Positions 1 to 6,644 of a stretch of 7,415 bases of DNA are shown here, piece by piece. The notes beneath the pieces were generated by a model, which made no database searches, was not told where the DNA came from, and saw only the letters and a list, made by a program, of their open reading frames with translations. The DNA is from Gaiellales bacterium (GTDB lineage: Bacteria; Actinomycetota; Thermoleophilia; Gaiellales; F1-60-MAGs149), in NCBI GenBank assembly GCA_030831375.1, contig JAURLF010000097.1, positions 1 to 7,415 of the forward strand. The letters run 5' to 3'. Position 1 is the stretch's first letter, and the number at the start of each line of letters is the position of its first letter. Position numbers and translations under genes: made by a program.

Positions 1-954
1 GCGCAGCGCGGCGATCTCCTCCTCCGCCGGCTCGCCGAGCGGGAATCCCGTGGCGAAGGCGCCCGGGTTGGCGGTCGACAGGGCGAGGAAGAGGTCGCCC
101 GAGAAGTGCGATCCCGTGGTGCCGGTGCGGGCCAGGCCGAGCGGGACGCGCCGCGCCATCGCCGTCAGCTGCTGCGGCAGCAGCGGCGCATCGGTGGCGA
201 TGATCGCGATCACGGACCCCGCCCCGGGCGGCACCACCCAGTCGGTGTCGTTGAAGGGGTCGTCGTCGGCGAGGGCGGCGCCGAGCGGCACGCCGGCGAT
301 GGCGAGCTCGGGGCGGTCGCCGAAGTTGGCCTGCACGAAGGCGCCGACGGTGAAGGCGGCATCGCCGAACGGCACGACGCGCGAGGCGGTGCCCGAGCCG
401 CCGCTGAAGCCGTAGCAGTTCATGCCGGTGCCGCCGCCCACGGAACCCTCCTCGAGGGGGCCCGCCGAGGCGCCGTCGAGCGCGGCGTGCACCTCGGCCT
501 CCGTGATGCGCCGCCCGTAGAGGTCGTGCAGGTAGCCGTCCCAGGTCTCGCCCGCGACGGGCAGCATCCAGACGTCGTTCGGGTCCGGGTGGCGGTCGGC
601 GACCCAGGACACCGTCGCCGCATGGGCGACGCCGACCGCCGCCGTCGAGGTGATCGTGATCGGCAGGGCGACGGTGCCGGATTCCTCGATCCAGGCCCAC
701 CCGGTCAGCTCGCCGTTGCCGTTGAGCGCGTGCACACCCGCCGCGCAGGGATCGCGGGGGGCCGCCCGGCCGCGCGGGTGGATCGCCGTCACCCCCGTGC
801 GCACGTCGTCGCCCTCGACCACGGTCGCGTAGCCGACCTCGAGCCCGGGCACGTCGGTGATCGCGTTGCAGGGGCCGGGCACGCCGTCGAAGGGGATGCC
901 GAGCGCGCGGGCGCGCGGCAGACCGGACGGCGTCGCGCGGTGGGCATCGGACAT
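1..954 (-). CDS. P1 family peptidase (DmpA/BapA-type aminopeptidase), C-terminus cut by window edge
   Basis: The 318 visible residues match the P1 (MEROPS S58) family of L-aminopeptidase/D-esterases and beta-aminopeptidases, which self-cleave before a serine that becomes the N-terminal nucleophile of the small subunit. The N-terminus has the family pattern RARALGIPFDGVPGP (14-28), then NAITDVPGLEVGY (30-42) and RTGVTAIHPRG (52-62). The processing region runs GSVGGGTGMNC (170-180) to GGSGTASRVV (185-194); Ser191 is the predicted cleavage site and nucleophile. The SGD at 285-287 corresponds to the second conserved active-site segment. No signal peptide is visible, so it is probably cytoplasmic. 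The ATG at 954-952 is chosen because family homology starts just after it and AGGGTGA (965-959) lies 4 nt upstream. About 40-80 C-terminal residues are missing compared with known members. It is transcribed away from the fds operon. Family is secure; the substrate cannot be read from sequence. Confidence 0.93.
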   Translation of the reverse strand, partial: MSDAHRATPSGLPRARALGIPFDGVPGPCNAITDVPGLEVGYATVVEGDDVRTGVTAIHPRGRAAPRDPCAAGVHALNGNGELTGWAWIEESGTVALPITITSTAAVGVAHAATVSWVADRHPDPNDVWMLPVAGETWDGYLHDLYGRRITEAEVHAALDGASAGPLEEGSVGGGTGMNCYGFSGGSGTASRVVPFGDAAFTVGAFVQANFGDRPELAIAGVPLGAALADDDPFNDTDWVVPPGAGSVIAIIATDAPLLPQQLTAMARRVPLGLARTGTTGSHFSGDLFLALSTANPGAFATGFPLGEPAEEEIAALR

Positions 955-1011
955 GACGTCACCCTAGCCGACAGGCGACGGCGGGGCCCGCCACGCCTGA
1001 TCGGCGGCTGC

Positions 1012-1021
1012 TATCGCGATA
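1012..1021. repeat. 10-bp perfect palindrome TATCGCGATA upstream of the fds operator
   Basis: TATCGCGATA equals its own reverse complement and consists of the same TATCG/CGATA half-sites found in the larger inverted repeat at 1038-1060. The two centres are about 32 bp apart, close to three helical turns, so a regulator bound at both would sit on the same DNA face. It may be an auxiliary operator or simply a short palindrome; there is no direct evidence of binding. Confidence 0.35.
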
Positions 1022-1037
1022 CGCCCAAGTGGGGTAT

Positions 1038-1060
1038 TTCGATAGCTATTGCCTATCGAA
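1038..1060. promoter_or_regulatory. Putative LysR-type regulator binding site (8-bp inverted repeat, 7-bp spacer)
   Basis: The arms TTCGATAG (1038-1045) and CTATCGAA (1053-1060) are exact reverse complements around the spacer CTATTGC. The core ATAG-N7-CTAT fits the T-N11-A pattern of LysR-family recognition sites. Its centre (1049) lies about 64 bp upstream of the start point predicted from the -35/-10 pair at 1077-1106, which is where LysR-family recognition sites usually sit relative to an activated promoter. OxyR sites share the ATAG-N7-CTAT spacing, but the second, adjacent ATAG/CTAT pair of a full OxyR site is missing. No regulator gene lies in the window. The inferred role is control of the fds operon, possibly also of the divergent peptidase gene. 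Confidence 0.55.
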
Positions 1061-1076
1061 TGACAGGGTCTTGCGA

Positions 1077-1106
1077 TTGGCACCGCGCGCCGCCGCGGAC
1101 GATACT
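1077..1106 (+). promoter_or_regulatory. Predicted sigma-70-like promoter of the fds operon
   Basis: TTGGCA (1077-1082) matches the -35 consensus at 5 of 6 positions. After an 18-bp spacer, GATACT (1101-1106) matches the -10 consensus at 4 of 6, including the key A and final T. Transcription would begin near 1113, leaving a leader of about 40 nt before fdsG. The inverted repeat at 1038-1060 sits in activator position. A two-box match in GC-rich DNA is suggestive rather than proof. Confidence 0.45.
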
Positions 1107-1153
1107 GGAGCGGACGGGCGGGACGCCGCCCGGGGACCCAGGGGACGCCCGTG

Positions 1154-1633
1154 ATGGCAGACGAGCAGGCAGACAGCGAGACCGCCCGGCGGGCGACCGC
1201 CATCGCCGAGGAGCACCTCCACTTCGAGGGCCCGCTGCTGCCGATCCTGCATGCCGTCCAGCACGAGCTCGGCTGCGTGCCGGAGGACGCCATCCGCGCG
1301 ATCGCGAAGGTGCTCAACCTCGGCCGCGCCGAGGTCCACGGCACGATGACCTTCTACCCCGACTACCGCTCCGAGCCGGGCGGCGCGCACACGCTCAAGC
1401 TGTGCCGCGCCGAGGCCTGCCAGTCGATGGGCGCGGACGCGGTCGCCGACGCGGCCCGCGCGGCGCTGGGGATCGACTTCCACGAGACGACCTCCGACGG
1501 CGCCCTCACCCTGGAGCCCGTCTACTGCCTCGGGCTGTGCGCATGCGCGCCCGCCGCGATGCTCGACCACGAGGTGCACGGCCGCGTCACCGCCGAGTCC
1601 GTCGTCGCGCTCGCCGAGGGGGCCTCCGCATGA
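1154..1633 (+). CDS. fdsG: NAD-dependent formate dehydrogenase gamma subunit (NuoE-like, 2Fe-2S)
   Basis: This 159-residue protein has the thioredoxin-like NuoE/HoxE/FdsG fold signature. A helical N-terminal half leads into LGRAEVHGTMTFYPDYR (56-72), followed by the 2Fe-2S ligands: Cys84 and Cys89 (C-x4-C) and Cys125 and Cys129 (C-x3-C in YCLGLC). The length is normal for the family. In the soluble FdsGBA complex this subunit sits beside FdsB and carries a 2Fe-2S cluster near the FMN. I place the start at the ATG at 1154, with AGGGGA (1140-1145) 8 nt upstream. An in-frame GTG directly before it (1151) would add one residue and has less favourable spacing. It is the first gene of the operon, and its stop overlaps the fdsB start as ATGA. 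NuoE of respiratory complex I is the alternative, but the neighbouring FdsA makes formate dehydrogenase clear. Confidence 0.95.
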   Translation: MADEQADSETARRATAIAEEHLHFEGPLLPILHAVQHELGCVPEDAIRAIAKVLNLGRAEVHGTMTFYPDYRSEPGGAHTLKLCRAEACQSMGADAVADAARAALGIDFHETTSDGALTLEPVYCLGLCACAPAAMLDHEVHGRVTAESVVALAEGASA

Positions 1634-3183
1634 CCCGCGTCTACGTCCCGCGCGACGCCGCCGCGCTCGCGCTCGGCGCCGACGCCGTCGTCGTCGCGCT
1701 CGAGACCGAGGCCGCCGTGCGCGGCCTCGACCTCGAGATCGTCCGCAACGGCACGCGCGGCATGATCTGGCTCGAGCCGCTCGTCGAGGTCGAGACCGAC
1801 GCGGGCCGCGTCGCCTACGGCCCCGTCACGGCCGCCGACGTGCCAGGCCTGCTCGACGCCGGCCTCCTCGAGTGCGGCACGCACCCGCTCGCGCACGGCC
1901 CGACCGAGGAGATCCCCTTCCTGGCCCGCCAGACGCGCCTGACCTTCGCGCGCTGCGGCGTCACGGACCCGCTCTCGCTCGAGGACTACGAGGCGCACGG
2001 GGGCCTCAAGGGCCTGCGCGCCGCGATCGCGATGACGCCCGCCGACGTCGTGCAGGCCGTCACCGACTCGGGCCTGCGCGGCCGCGGCGGCGCCGGCTTC
2101 CCGACCGGCATCAAGTGGCGCACCGTGCTCGAGGCGCAGGCCGACCGCAAGTACATCGTCTGCAACGCCGACGAGGGCGACTCCGGCACCTTCGCCGACC
2201 GCATGATCATGGAGGGCGACCCCTTCGTCCTGATCGAGGGCATGATCATCAGCGGCCTCGCCGTCGAGGCCGACAAGGGCTTCATCTACGTTCGCTCCGA
2301 GTACCCGCACGCGATCGAGGCCCTCGAGTCGGCCATCGCCACCGCGACCGTGCGCGGCATCCTCGGCCCGGACGTGCTCGGCTCGGGCCGTGCCTTCGAC
2401 CTCGAGGTGCGCGTCGGCGCCGGCGCCTACGTCTGCGGCGAGGAGACGTCGCTGCTCAACAGCCTCGAGGGCAAGCGCGGCATCGTGCGCTCGAAGCCGC
2501 CGCTGCCCGCCCACGAGGGCCTGTTCGGCAAGCCGACCGTGATCAACAACGTGATCTCGCTCGCGTCCGTCCCCGTGATCCTCGCCGAGGGCCCCGCCGC
2601 CTATCAGGAGTACGGCGTCGGCCGCTCCCGCGGCACGATCCCCATCCAGCTGGCCGGCAACGTCCGGCACGGTGGGCTCTTCGAGGCGGCGTTCGGCATG
2701 ACGCTGGGCGAGCTCGTCGATGACGTCTGCGGCGGCACCGCCTCGGGGCGCCCCGTCAAGGCCGTGCAGGTCGGCGGCCCGCTCGGCGCCTACTTCCCGC
2801 GCGCCCTCTTCGACACCCCGTTCGACTACGAGGCCTTCGCGGCCAAAGACGGCCTGATCGGCCACGCCGGCGTCACGCTCTTCGACGACACGGCGGACAT
2901 GCTCAAGCAGGCGCGCTTCGCCTTCGAGTTCTGCGCGGTCGAGAGCTGCGGCAAGTGCACGCCCTGCCGGATCGGCTCGACGCGCGGCGTGGAGACGATC
3001 GAGAAGATCCGCCGCGGCGAGGACGTGGCCGCCCAGGTCGAGCTGATCGAGGACCTCTGCGAGACGATGAAGTACGGCTCGCTCTGCGCGCTCGGCGGGT
3101 TCACGCCCTATCCCGTGATGAGCGTGCTCAACCACTTCCGCGACGAGATCGCCGCGTCGCCTGAGGAGATCCCGGCCCGCTGA
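1630..3183 (+). CDS. fdsB: NAD-dependent formate dehydrogenase beta subunit (NuoF-like, FMN/NAD, 4Fe-4S)
   Basis: This 517-residue diaphorase subunit takes electrons from FdsA and reduces NAD+ at FMN. The first 100 or so residues look like the thioredoxin-like extension of FdsB/HoxF-type subunits, but with only one cysteine (Cys82) and so no visible cluster site. The NuoF core follows: glycine-rich GRGGAGFPTGIKW (151-163), CNADEGDSGTFADR (178-191), and GAGAYVCGEETSLLNSLEG (263-281) for FMN/NADH binding. Cys440, Cys443, Cys446 and Cys486 (SCGKCTPCR and LCALGG) ligate the 4Fe-4S cluster. The EGDSGT variant is the form used by FdsB/HoxF rather than the EMEPGT-like form of complex I NuoF. The start ATG overlaps the fdsG stop (ATGA, 1630-1633), with GAGGGGG (1616-1622) 7 nt upstream, which suggests translational coupling. 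The frame is open far upstream, but homology and the ribosome site fix this start. Confidence 0.96.
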   Translation: MTRVYVPRDAAALALGADAVVVALETEAAVRGLDLEIVRNGTRGMIWLEPLVEVETDAGRVAYGPVTAADVPGLLDAGLLECGTHPLAHGPTEEIPFLARQTRLTFARCGVTDPLSLEDYEAHGGLKGLRAAIAMTPADVVQAVTDSGLRGRGGAGFPTGIKWRTVLEAQADRKYIVCNADEGDSGTFADRMIMEGDPFVLIEGMIISGLAVEADKGFIYVRSEYPHAIEALESAIATATVRGILGPDVLGSGRAFDLEVRVGAGAYVCGEETSLLNSLEGKRGIVRSKPPLPAHEGLFGKPTVINNVISLASVPVILAEGPAAYQEYGVGRSRGTIPIQLAGNVRHGGLFEAAFGMTLGELVDDVCGGTASGRPVKAVQVGGPLGAYFPRALFDTPFDYEAFAAKDGLIGHAGVTLFDDTADMLKQARFAFEFCAVESCGKCTPCRIGSTRGVETIEKIRRGEDVAAQVELIEDLCETMKYGSLCALGGFTPYPVMSVLNHFRDEIAASPEEIPAR

Positions 3184-3188
3184 GGCGC

Positions 3189-3194
3189 AGGAGG
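3189..3194 (+). promoter_or_regulatory. Consensus ribosome binding site of fdsA
   Basis: AGGAGG lies in the 19-bp fdsB-fdsA gap, 8 nt before the ATG at 3203. It is the only perfect Shine-Dalgarno core in the operon and fixes the fdsA start. It may support high translation of the catalytic subunit independently of fdsB. Confidence 0.8.
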
Positions 3195-3202
3195 ACGAGA
3201 CC

Positions 3203-6088
3203 ATGACGCTGATCCAGGAGACCGACTACGGCACCCCCGCCTCGAAGGCGGAGGCGACCGTCACCCTCACCGTCGACGGCTTCGAGGTGACCGTGCCCGA
3301 GGGCACGTCGATCATGCGCGCCGCCGTCGAGGCCGGCATCGAGATCCCCAAGCTGTGCGCGACGGACATGCTCGAGGCGTTCGGCTCGTGCCGCCTCTGC
3401 CTCGTCGAGATCGACGGGCGCAACGGCACCCCCTCCTCCTGCACGACGCCCGTGGCCGAGGGCCTCGTCGTGCGCACGCAGACCGAGCGCCTGAAGAAGC
3501 TGCGCCGCGGCGTGATGGAGCTGTACATCTCCGACCACCCCCTGGACTGCCTGACCTGCGCCGCCAACGGCGACTGCGAGCTGCAGGACCAGGCCGGCAT
3601 CGTCGGCCTGCGCGCCGTGCGCTACGGCTACGACGGCGATAACCACGTCTTCCCGAAGACCCGCGACGGGGCCGAGAACTTCAAGTACATGGCGAAGGAC
3701 GAGTCGAACCCGTACTTCGCGTATGACCCGTCGAAGTGCATCGTCTGCTCGCGCTGCGTGCGCGCCTGCGAGGAGGTGCAGGGCACCTTCGCGCTCACGA
3801 TCGAGGGCCGCGGCTTCGGCAGCCGCGTCTCGGCCGGCATGCACGAGTCGTTCCTGCAGTCGGACTGCGTCTCCTGCGGCGCCTGCGTGCAGGCCTGCCC
3901 GACGGGCACGCTGATGGAGAAGTCGGTCTACGAGATCGGCACGCCCGACCGCAGCGTCGTCACGACCTGCGCCTACTGCGGCGTCGGCTGCAACTTCAAG
4001 GCCGAGATGCGCGGCGACGAGCTCGTGCGGATGGTTCCCTACAAGGACGGCAAGGCCAACCGCGGCCACTCCTGCGTGAAGGGCCGCTTCGCCTTCGGCT
4101 ACGCCGCCCACCCCGACCGCATCCTCAACCCGATGGTGCGCGACAAGGTCACGGACCCGTGGCGCGAGGTCAGCTGGGACGAGGCCTTCGCCTACGTGGC
4201 CGAGCGCTTCACGGCGATCCAGGCCGAGCACGGCATCGCCTCGGTCGGCGGCATCACCTCGTCGCGCTGCACGAACGAGGAGACGTACCTCGTCCAGAAG
4301 CTGATCCGCCAGGGCTTCCGCAACAACAACGTCGACACCTGCGCGCGCGTCTGCCACTCGCCGACGGGCTACGGCCTCGGCCAGACCTACGGCACCTCGG
4401 CGGGCACCCAGGACTTCGACTCCGTCGAGCACACGGACGTCGCGATCGTGATCGGCGCCAACCCGACGGACGGCCACCCCGTCTTCGCCTCGCGTCTCAA
4501 GAGGCGCCTGCGCCAGGGCGCGCGCCTGATCGTGGTCGACCCGCGCCGGACCGACATCGTGCGCAGCCCGCACATCGAGGCCGACTACCACCTGCCGCTG
4601 ACCCCCGGCACCAACGTCGCCGTCGTCACCGCCCTCGCGCACGTGATCGTGATGGAGGGCCTCTACGACGAGGCCTTCATCCGCGAGCGCTGCGACTGGG
4701 ACGAGTTCCAGGACTACGTCGACTTCGTCTCCGATCTGCGCCACTCGCCCGAGGCGCTCGAGTCCGTCACGGGCGTCGACGCCGACGTGATCCGGGGCGC
4801 CGCGCGCCTCTACGCGACCGGCGGCAACGGCGCGATCTACTACGGCCTCGGCGTGACCGAGCACTCGCAGGGCTCGACGACGGTGATGGCGATCGCGAAC
4901 CTCGCGATGCTGACCGGCAACATCGGTCGCCCCGGGGTCGGCGTCAACCCGCTGCGCGGCCAGAACAACGTGCAGGGCGCCTGCGACATGGGCTCCTTCC
5001 CGCACGAGCTGCCCGGCTACCGGCACGTCTCCGGCGAGGAGGTGCGCGACGTCTACGAGGAGATCTGGGGCGTCCCGATCTCGTCCGAGCCGGGCCTGCG
5101 CATCCCGAACATGCTCGACGCCGCCGTCGAGGGCACCTTCAAGGGCATCTACATCCAGGGCGAGGACATCCTCCAGTCCGACCCCAACACGCACCACGTG
5201 CAGGCCGGCCTCGCCGCGATGGACTGCGTCGTCGTCCACGACCTGTTCCTCAACGAGACGGCCAACTACGCCCACGTCTTCCTGCCCGGCTCGACCTTCC
5301 TCGAGAAGGACGGCACCTTCACGAACGCCGAGCGCCGCATCAACCGCGTGCGCGAGGTGATCAAGCCGCGCAACGGCCTCGCCGACTGGGAGGTCACGCA
5401 GCGCCTCGCGCAGGCGATGGGCCTCGACTGGGACTACAGCCACCCGTCCGAGATCATGGACGAGATCAGCCGCACCACCCCGACCTTCACGGGTGTCTCG
5501 TACGCCCTGCTCGACGAGGCCGGCTCGGTGCAGTGGCCCTGCAACGAGAAGGCCCCGCTGGGCACGCCCGTCATGCACATCGACGCGTTCGTCCGCGGCA
5601 AGGGCCGCTTCATCCGCACCGAGTACGTCGCCACCGACGAGCGCACCGGCCCCCGCTTCCCGCTGCTCCTCACCACCGGCAGGATCCTCTCGCAGTACAA
5701 CGTGGGCGCGCAGACGCGCCGCACGGCGAACGTGATCTGGCACGAGCGCGACATCCTCGAGATCCACCCGCACGACGCCGAGCAGCGCGGCATCGAGGAG
5801 GGCGACCTCGTCACCCTCACGAGCCGCGCGGGCGAGACGACGCTGCAGGCGCAGATCACCGACCGCGTGTCGCCGGGCGTCGTCTACACGACGTTCCACC
5901 ATCCCGACACCCAGGCCAACGTGATCACCACGGACTTCTCCGACTGGGCCACGAACTGCCCCGAGTACAAGGTCACGGCGGTCCAGGTCGCGCGCGCGAC
6001 GCGCCGCTCCGAGTGGCAGGAGGAGTACACCGAGCACGCCGAACTGAGCCGCCGCATCGCCGATCGGGAGCCGATCCATGGCGACTGA
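3203..6088 (+). CDS. fdsA: NAD-dependent formate dehydrogenase catalytic alpha subunit (Mo-bisMGD, Fe-S)
   Basis: The 961 residues, close to the usual FdsA length, oxidise formate to CO2 in the cytoplasm. Domains in order: a plant-type 2Fe-2S domain (Cys52, Cys63, Cys66, Cys80); a His-Cys 4Fe-4S site (His112, Cys116, Cys119, Cys125); two ferredoxin-like 4Fe-4S sites (Cys179/182/185 with Cys232, and Cys222/225/228 with Cys189); the molybdopterin-oxidoreductase 4Fe-4S site (Cys256, Cys259, Cys263, Cys291, then Lys293); and the bis-MGD domains to about 935. The active site ARVCHSP (381-387) supplies Cys384, the Mo ligand, with His385. Arg585 in NPLRGQNNVQG is the other catalytic residue. Cys384 is an ordinary TGC codon, so this is the cysteine, not selenocysteine, form. 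No twin-arginine signal is present, which agrees with a soluble enzyme. The gene follows fdsB by 19 bp and overlaps fdsD by 11 bp. All expected cluster ligands are present. Confidence 0.97.
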   Translation: MTLIQETDYGTPASKAEATVTLTVDGFEVTVPEGTSIMRAAVEAGIEIPKLCATDMLEAFGSCRLCLVEIDGRNGTPSSCTTPVAEGLVVRTQTERLKKLRRGVMELYISDHPLDCLTCAANGDCELQDQAGIVGLRAVRYGYDGDNHVFPKTRDGAENFKYMAKDESNPYFAYDPSKCIVCSRCVRACEEVQGTFALTIEGRGFGSRVSAGMHESFLQSDCVSCGACVQACPTGTLMEKSVYEIGTPDRSVVTTCAYCGVGCNFKAEMRGDELVRMVPYKDGKANRGHSCVKGRFAFGYAAHPDRILNPMVRDKVTDPWREVSWDEAFAYVAERFTAIQAEHGIASVGGITSSRCTNEETYLVQKLIRQGFRNNNVDTCARVCHSPTGYGLGQTYGTSAGTQDFDSVEHTDVAIVIGANPTDGHPVFASRLKRRLRQGARLIVVDPRRTDIVRSPHIEADYHLPLTPGTNVAVVTALAHVIVMEGLYDEAFIRERCDWDEFQDYVDFVSDLRHSPEALESVTGVDADVIRGAARLYATGGNGAIYYGLGVTEHSQGSTTVMAIANLAMLTGNIGRPGVGVNPLRGQNNVQGACDMGSFPHELPGYRHVSGEEVRDVYEEIWGVPISSEPGLRIPNMLDAAVEGTFKGIYIQGEDILQSDPNTHHVQAGLAAMDCVVVHDLFLNETANYAHVFLPGSTFLEKDGTFTNAERRINRVREVIKPRNGLADWEVTQRLAQAMGLDWDYSHPSEIMDEISRTTPTFTGVSYALLDEAGSVQWPCNEKAPLGTPVMHIDAFVRGKGRFIRTEYVATDERTGPRFPLLLTTGRILSQYNVGAQTRRTANVIWHERDILEIHPHDAEQRGIEEGDLVTLTSRAGETTLQAQITDRVSPGVVYTTFHHPDTQANVITTDFSDWATNCPEYKVTAVQVARATRRSEWQEEYTEHAELSRRIADREPIHGD

Positions 6089-6308
6089 CACGCTGGTTCG
6101 GATGGCGAACCAGATCGCCACGTTCTTCCACTCGATGCCGGAGGACGAGCAGGTCGTCGGCGTCGCCACCCACATCAACAAGTTCTGGGAACCGCGCATG
6201 CGGGCCCAGCTCCTCGAGCTGCTCGACCAGGGCGGCGCTGGCCTCGACCCGCTCGTGCTCTCGGCGGCCGAGCAGATCCGCCGGCCCGAGCACGTCGACG
6301 CGCACTAG
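6078..6308 (+). CDS. fdsD: Formate dehydrogenase delta subunit
   Basis: This 76-residue protein matches the small FdsD family. It has the N-terminal motif LVRMANQIATFF (6-17) and the central THINKFWEPRMR (31-42), with the conserved His32, Trp37, Pro39 and Arg40, and then a short helical tail. It has no cysteines and no membrane segment. FdsD accompanies the FdsGBA enzyme and is associated with assembly or stability of the holoenzyme; it has no catalytic cofactor of its own. The start ATG lies inside the end of fdsA (11-bp overlap), preceded by GGGAG (6066-6070) at 7 nt, so the two are probably translationally coupled. In many fds operons fdsC separates fdsA from fdsD; here the two are directly joined. 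It is the last gene of the operon. Confidence 0.92.
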   Translation: MATDTLVRMANQIATFFHSMPEDEQVVGVATHINKFWEPRMRAQLLELLDQGGAGLDPLVLSAAEQIRRPEHVDAH

Positions 6309-6324
6309 GCGACGACATCGGCGC

Positions 6325-6644
6325 TCAGCCGGTGACGGCCTCCGCGACCGCGGCGCCACGGACGCGGACGAGCCGCACGCCCTGGCCGACCACAGACGTG
6401 GCGTCGAAGGCGCGCGTCACGATCCGCCAGCGGCCCGCCGGCAGGCGGACCGAGCAGCGGAAGCCGCGCGCCGACGCGCGTCCGGGGCTCGCGAGCGCAC
6501 ACGTCCCCCGCCGCGGCGCGGTGCGACCGGGGTCGCGATCTGCTCCAGCCGGACGTCACCGGCCGTGACCGTCCCGACCGTCACGCACGTCCAGCCGACG
6601 CAGCAGATTCGGTGCGAGAAGCGGATGGCCGGACCGCGAACCGC
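6325..6644 (-). pseudogene. Probable decayed gene: C-terminal fragment of a beta-rich protein, with frameshift
   Basis: On the minus strand the frame ending at TGA 6327-6325 reads RGFRCSVRLPAGRWRIVTRA and continues FDATSVVGQGVRLVRVRG. This resembles the closing repeat of secreted beta-sandwich (Ig/fibronectin-like) proteins common in actinobacteria. That frame is closed upstream by a TGA at 6558-6556. A neighbouring frame carries similar protein-like text, WTCVTVGTVTAGDVRLEQIA then TPVAPRR, back to a TAG at 6647-6645. Joining the two needs one frameshift, most simply in or near the five-C run at 6505-6509. No ATG or GTG in a sensible position starts the combined reading. I infer a gene remnant or a sequencing error in a short gene. 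The function is unknown and the resemblance is by eye. It converges on fdsD, ending 16 bp beyond the fdsD stop. Confidence 0.33.

Larger units (their letters stand above)
955..1153. other. Divergent intergenic region between peptidase and fds operon
   Basis: These 199 bp separate two divergent genes. Besides the operator-like repeats and promoter annotated separately, they contain a 13-bp near-perfect dyad, GGCGGG (980-985) and CCCGCC (987-992). It lies in the presumed leader of the peptidase gene and could form only a small hairpin. The segment 1011-1060 is visibly more A/T-rich than the coding DNA around it. No convincing -10/-35 pair was found for the peptidase direction, and no small open reading frame is supported. 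Confidence 0.6.

Noticed and set aside
1038..1060. Full OxyR operator (four ATAG/CTAT elements)
   Set aside because: Only one ATAG-N7-CTAT pair exists. The positions 7 bp to either side (1031-1034 and 1064-1067) do not match the required elements.
106..1629. N-terminal extension of FdsB upstream of 1630
   Set aside because: The frame happens to be open through the intergenic region and opposite the peptidase gene. The ATGA junction, the ribosome site at 1616-1622 and the normal FdsB length all place the start at 1630.
1522..3204. A 560-codon minus-strand frame opposite fdsB
   Set aside because: This is antisense shadow of fdsB with low-complexity composition and no recognisable motif or ribosome site.
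4340..4354. Possible selenocysteine site in the formate dehydrogenase
   Set aside because: The active-site codon 384 is TGC (cysteine) and no in-frame TGA occurs before the real stop at 6086-6088.
3128..6199. A 1023-codon open frame on the minus strand opposite fdsA
   Set aside because: It is the mirror of fdsA codons with G/C third positions. The translation is dominated by V, A, D, R, H, L and G, with no domain motif. fdsA has all its expected ligands.
6423..6449. Inverted repeat TCCGCC/GGCGGA as a transcription terminator after fdsD
   Set aside because: The stem is 6 bp with a long, mismatched interior and no T-run on either strand. Such matches are common in GC-rich DNA.
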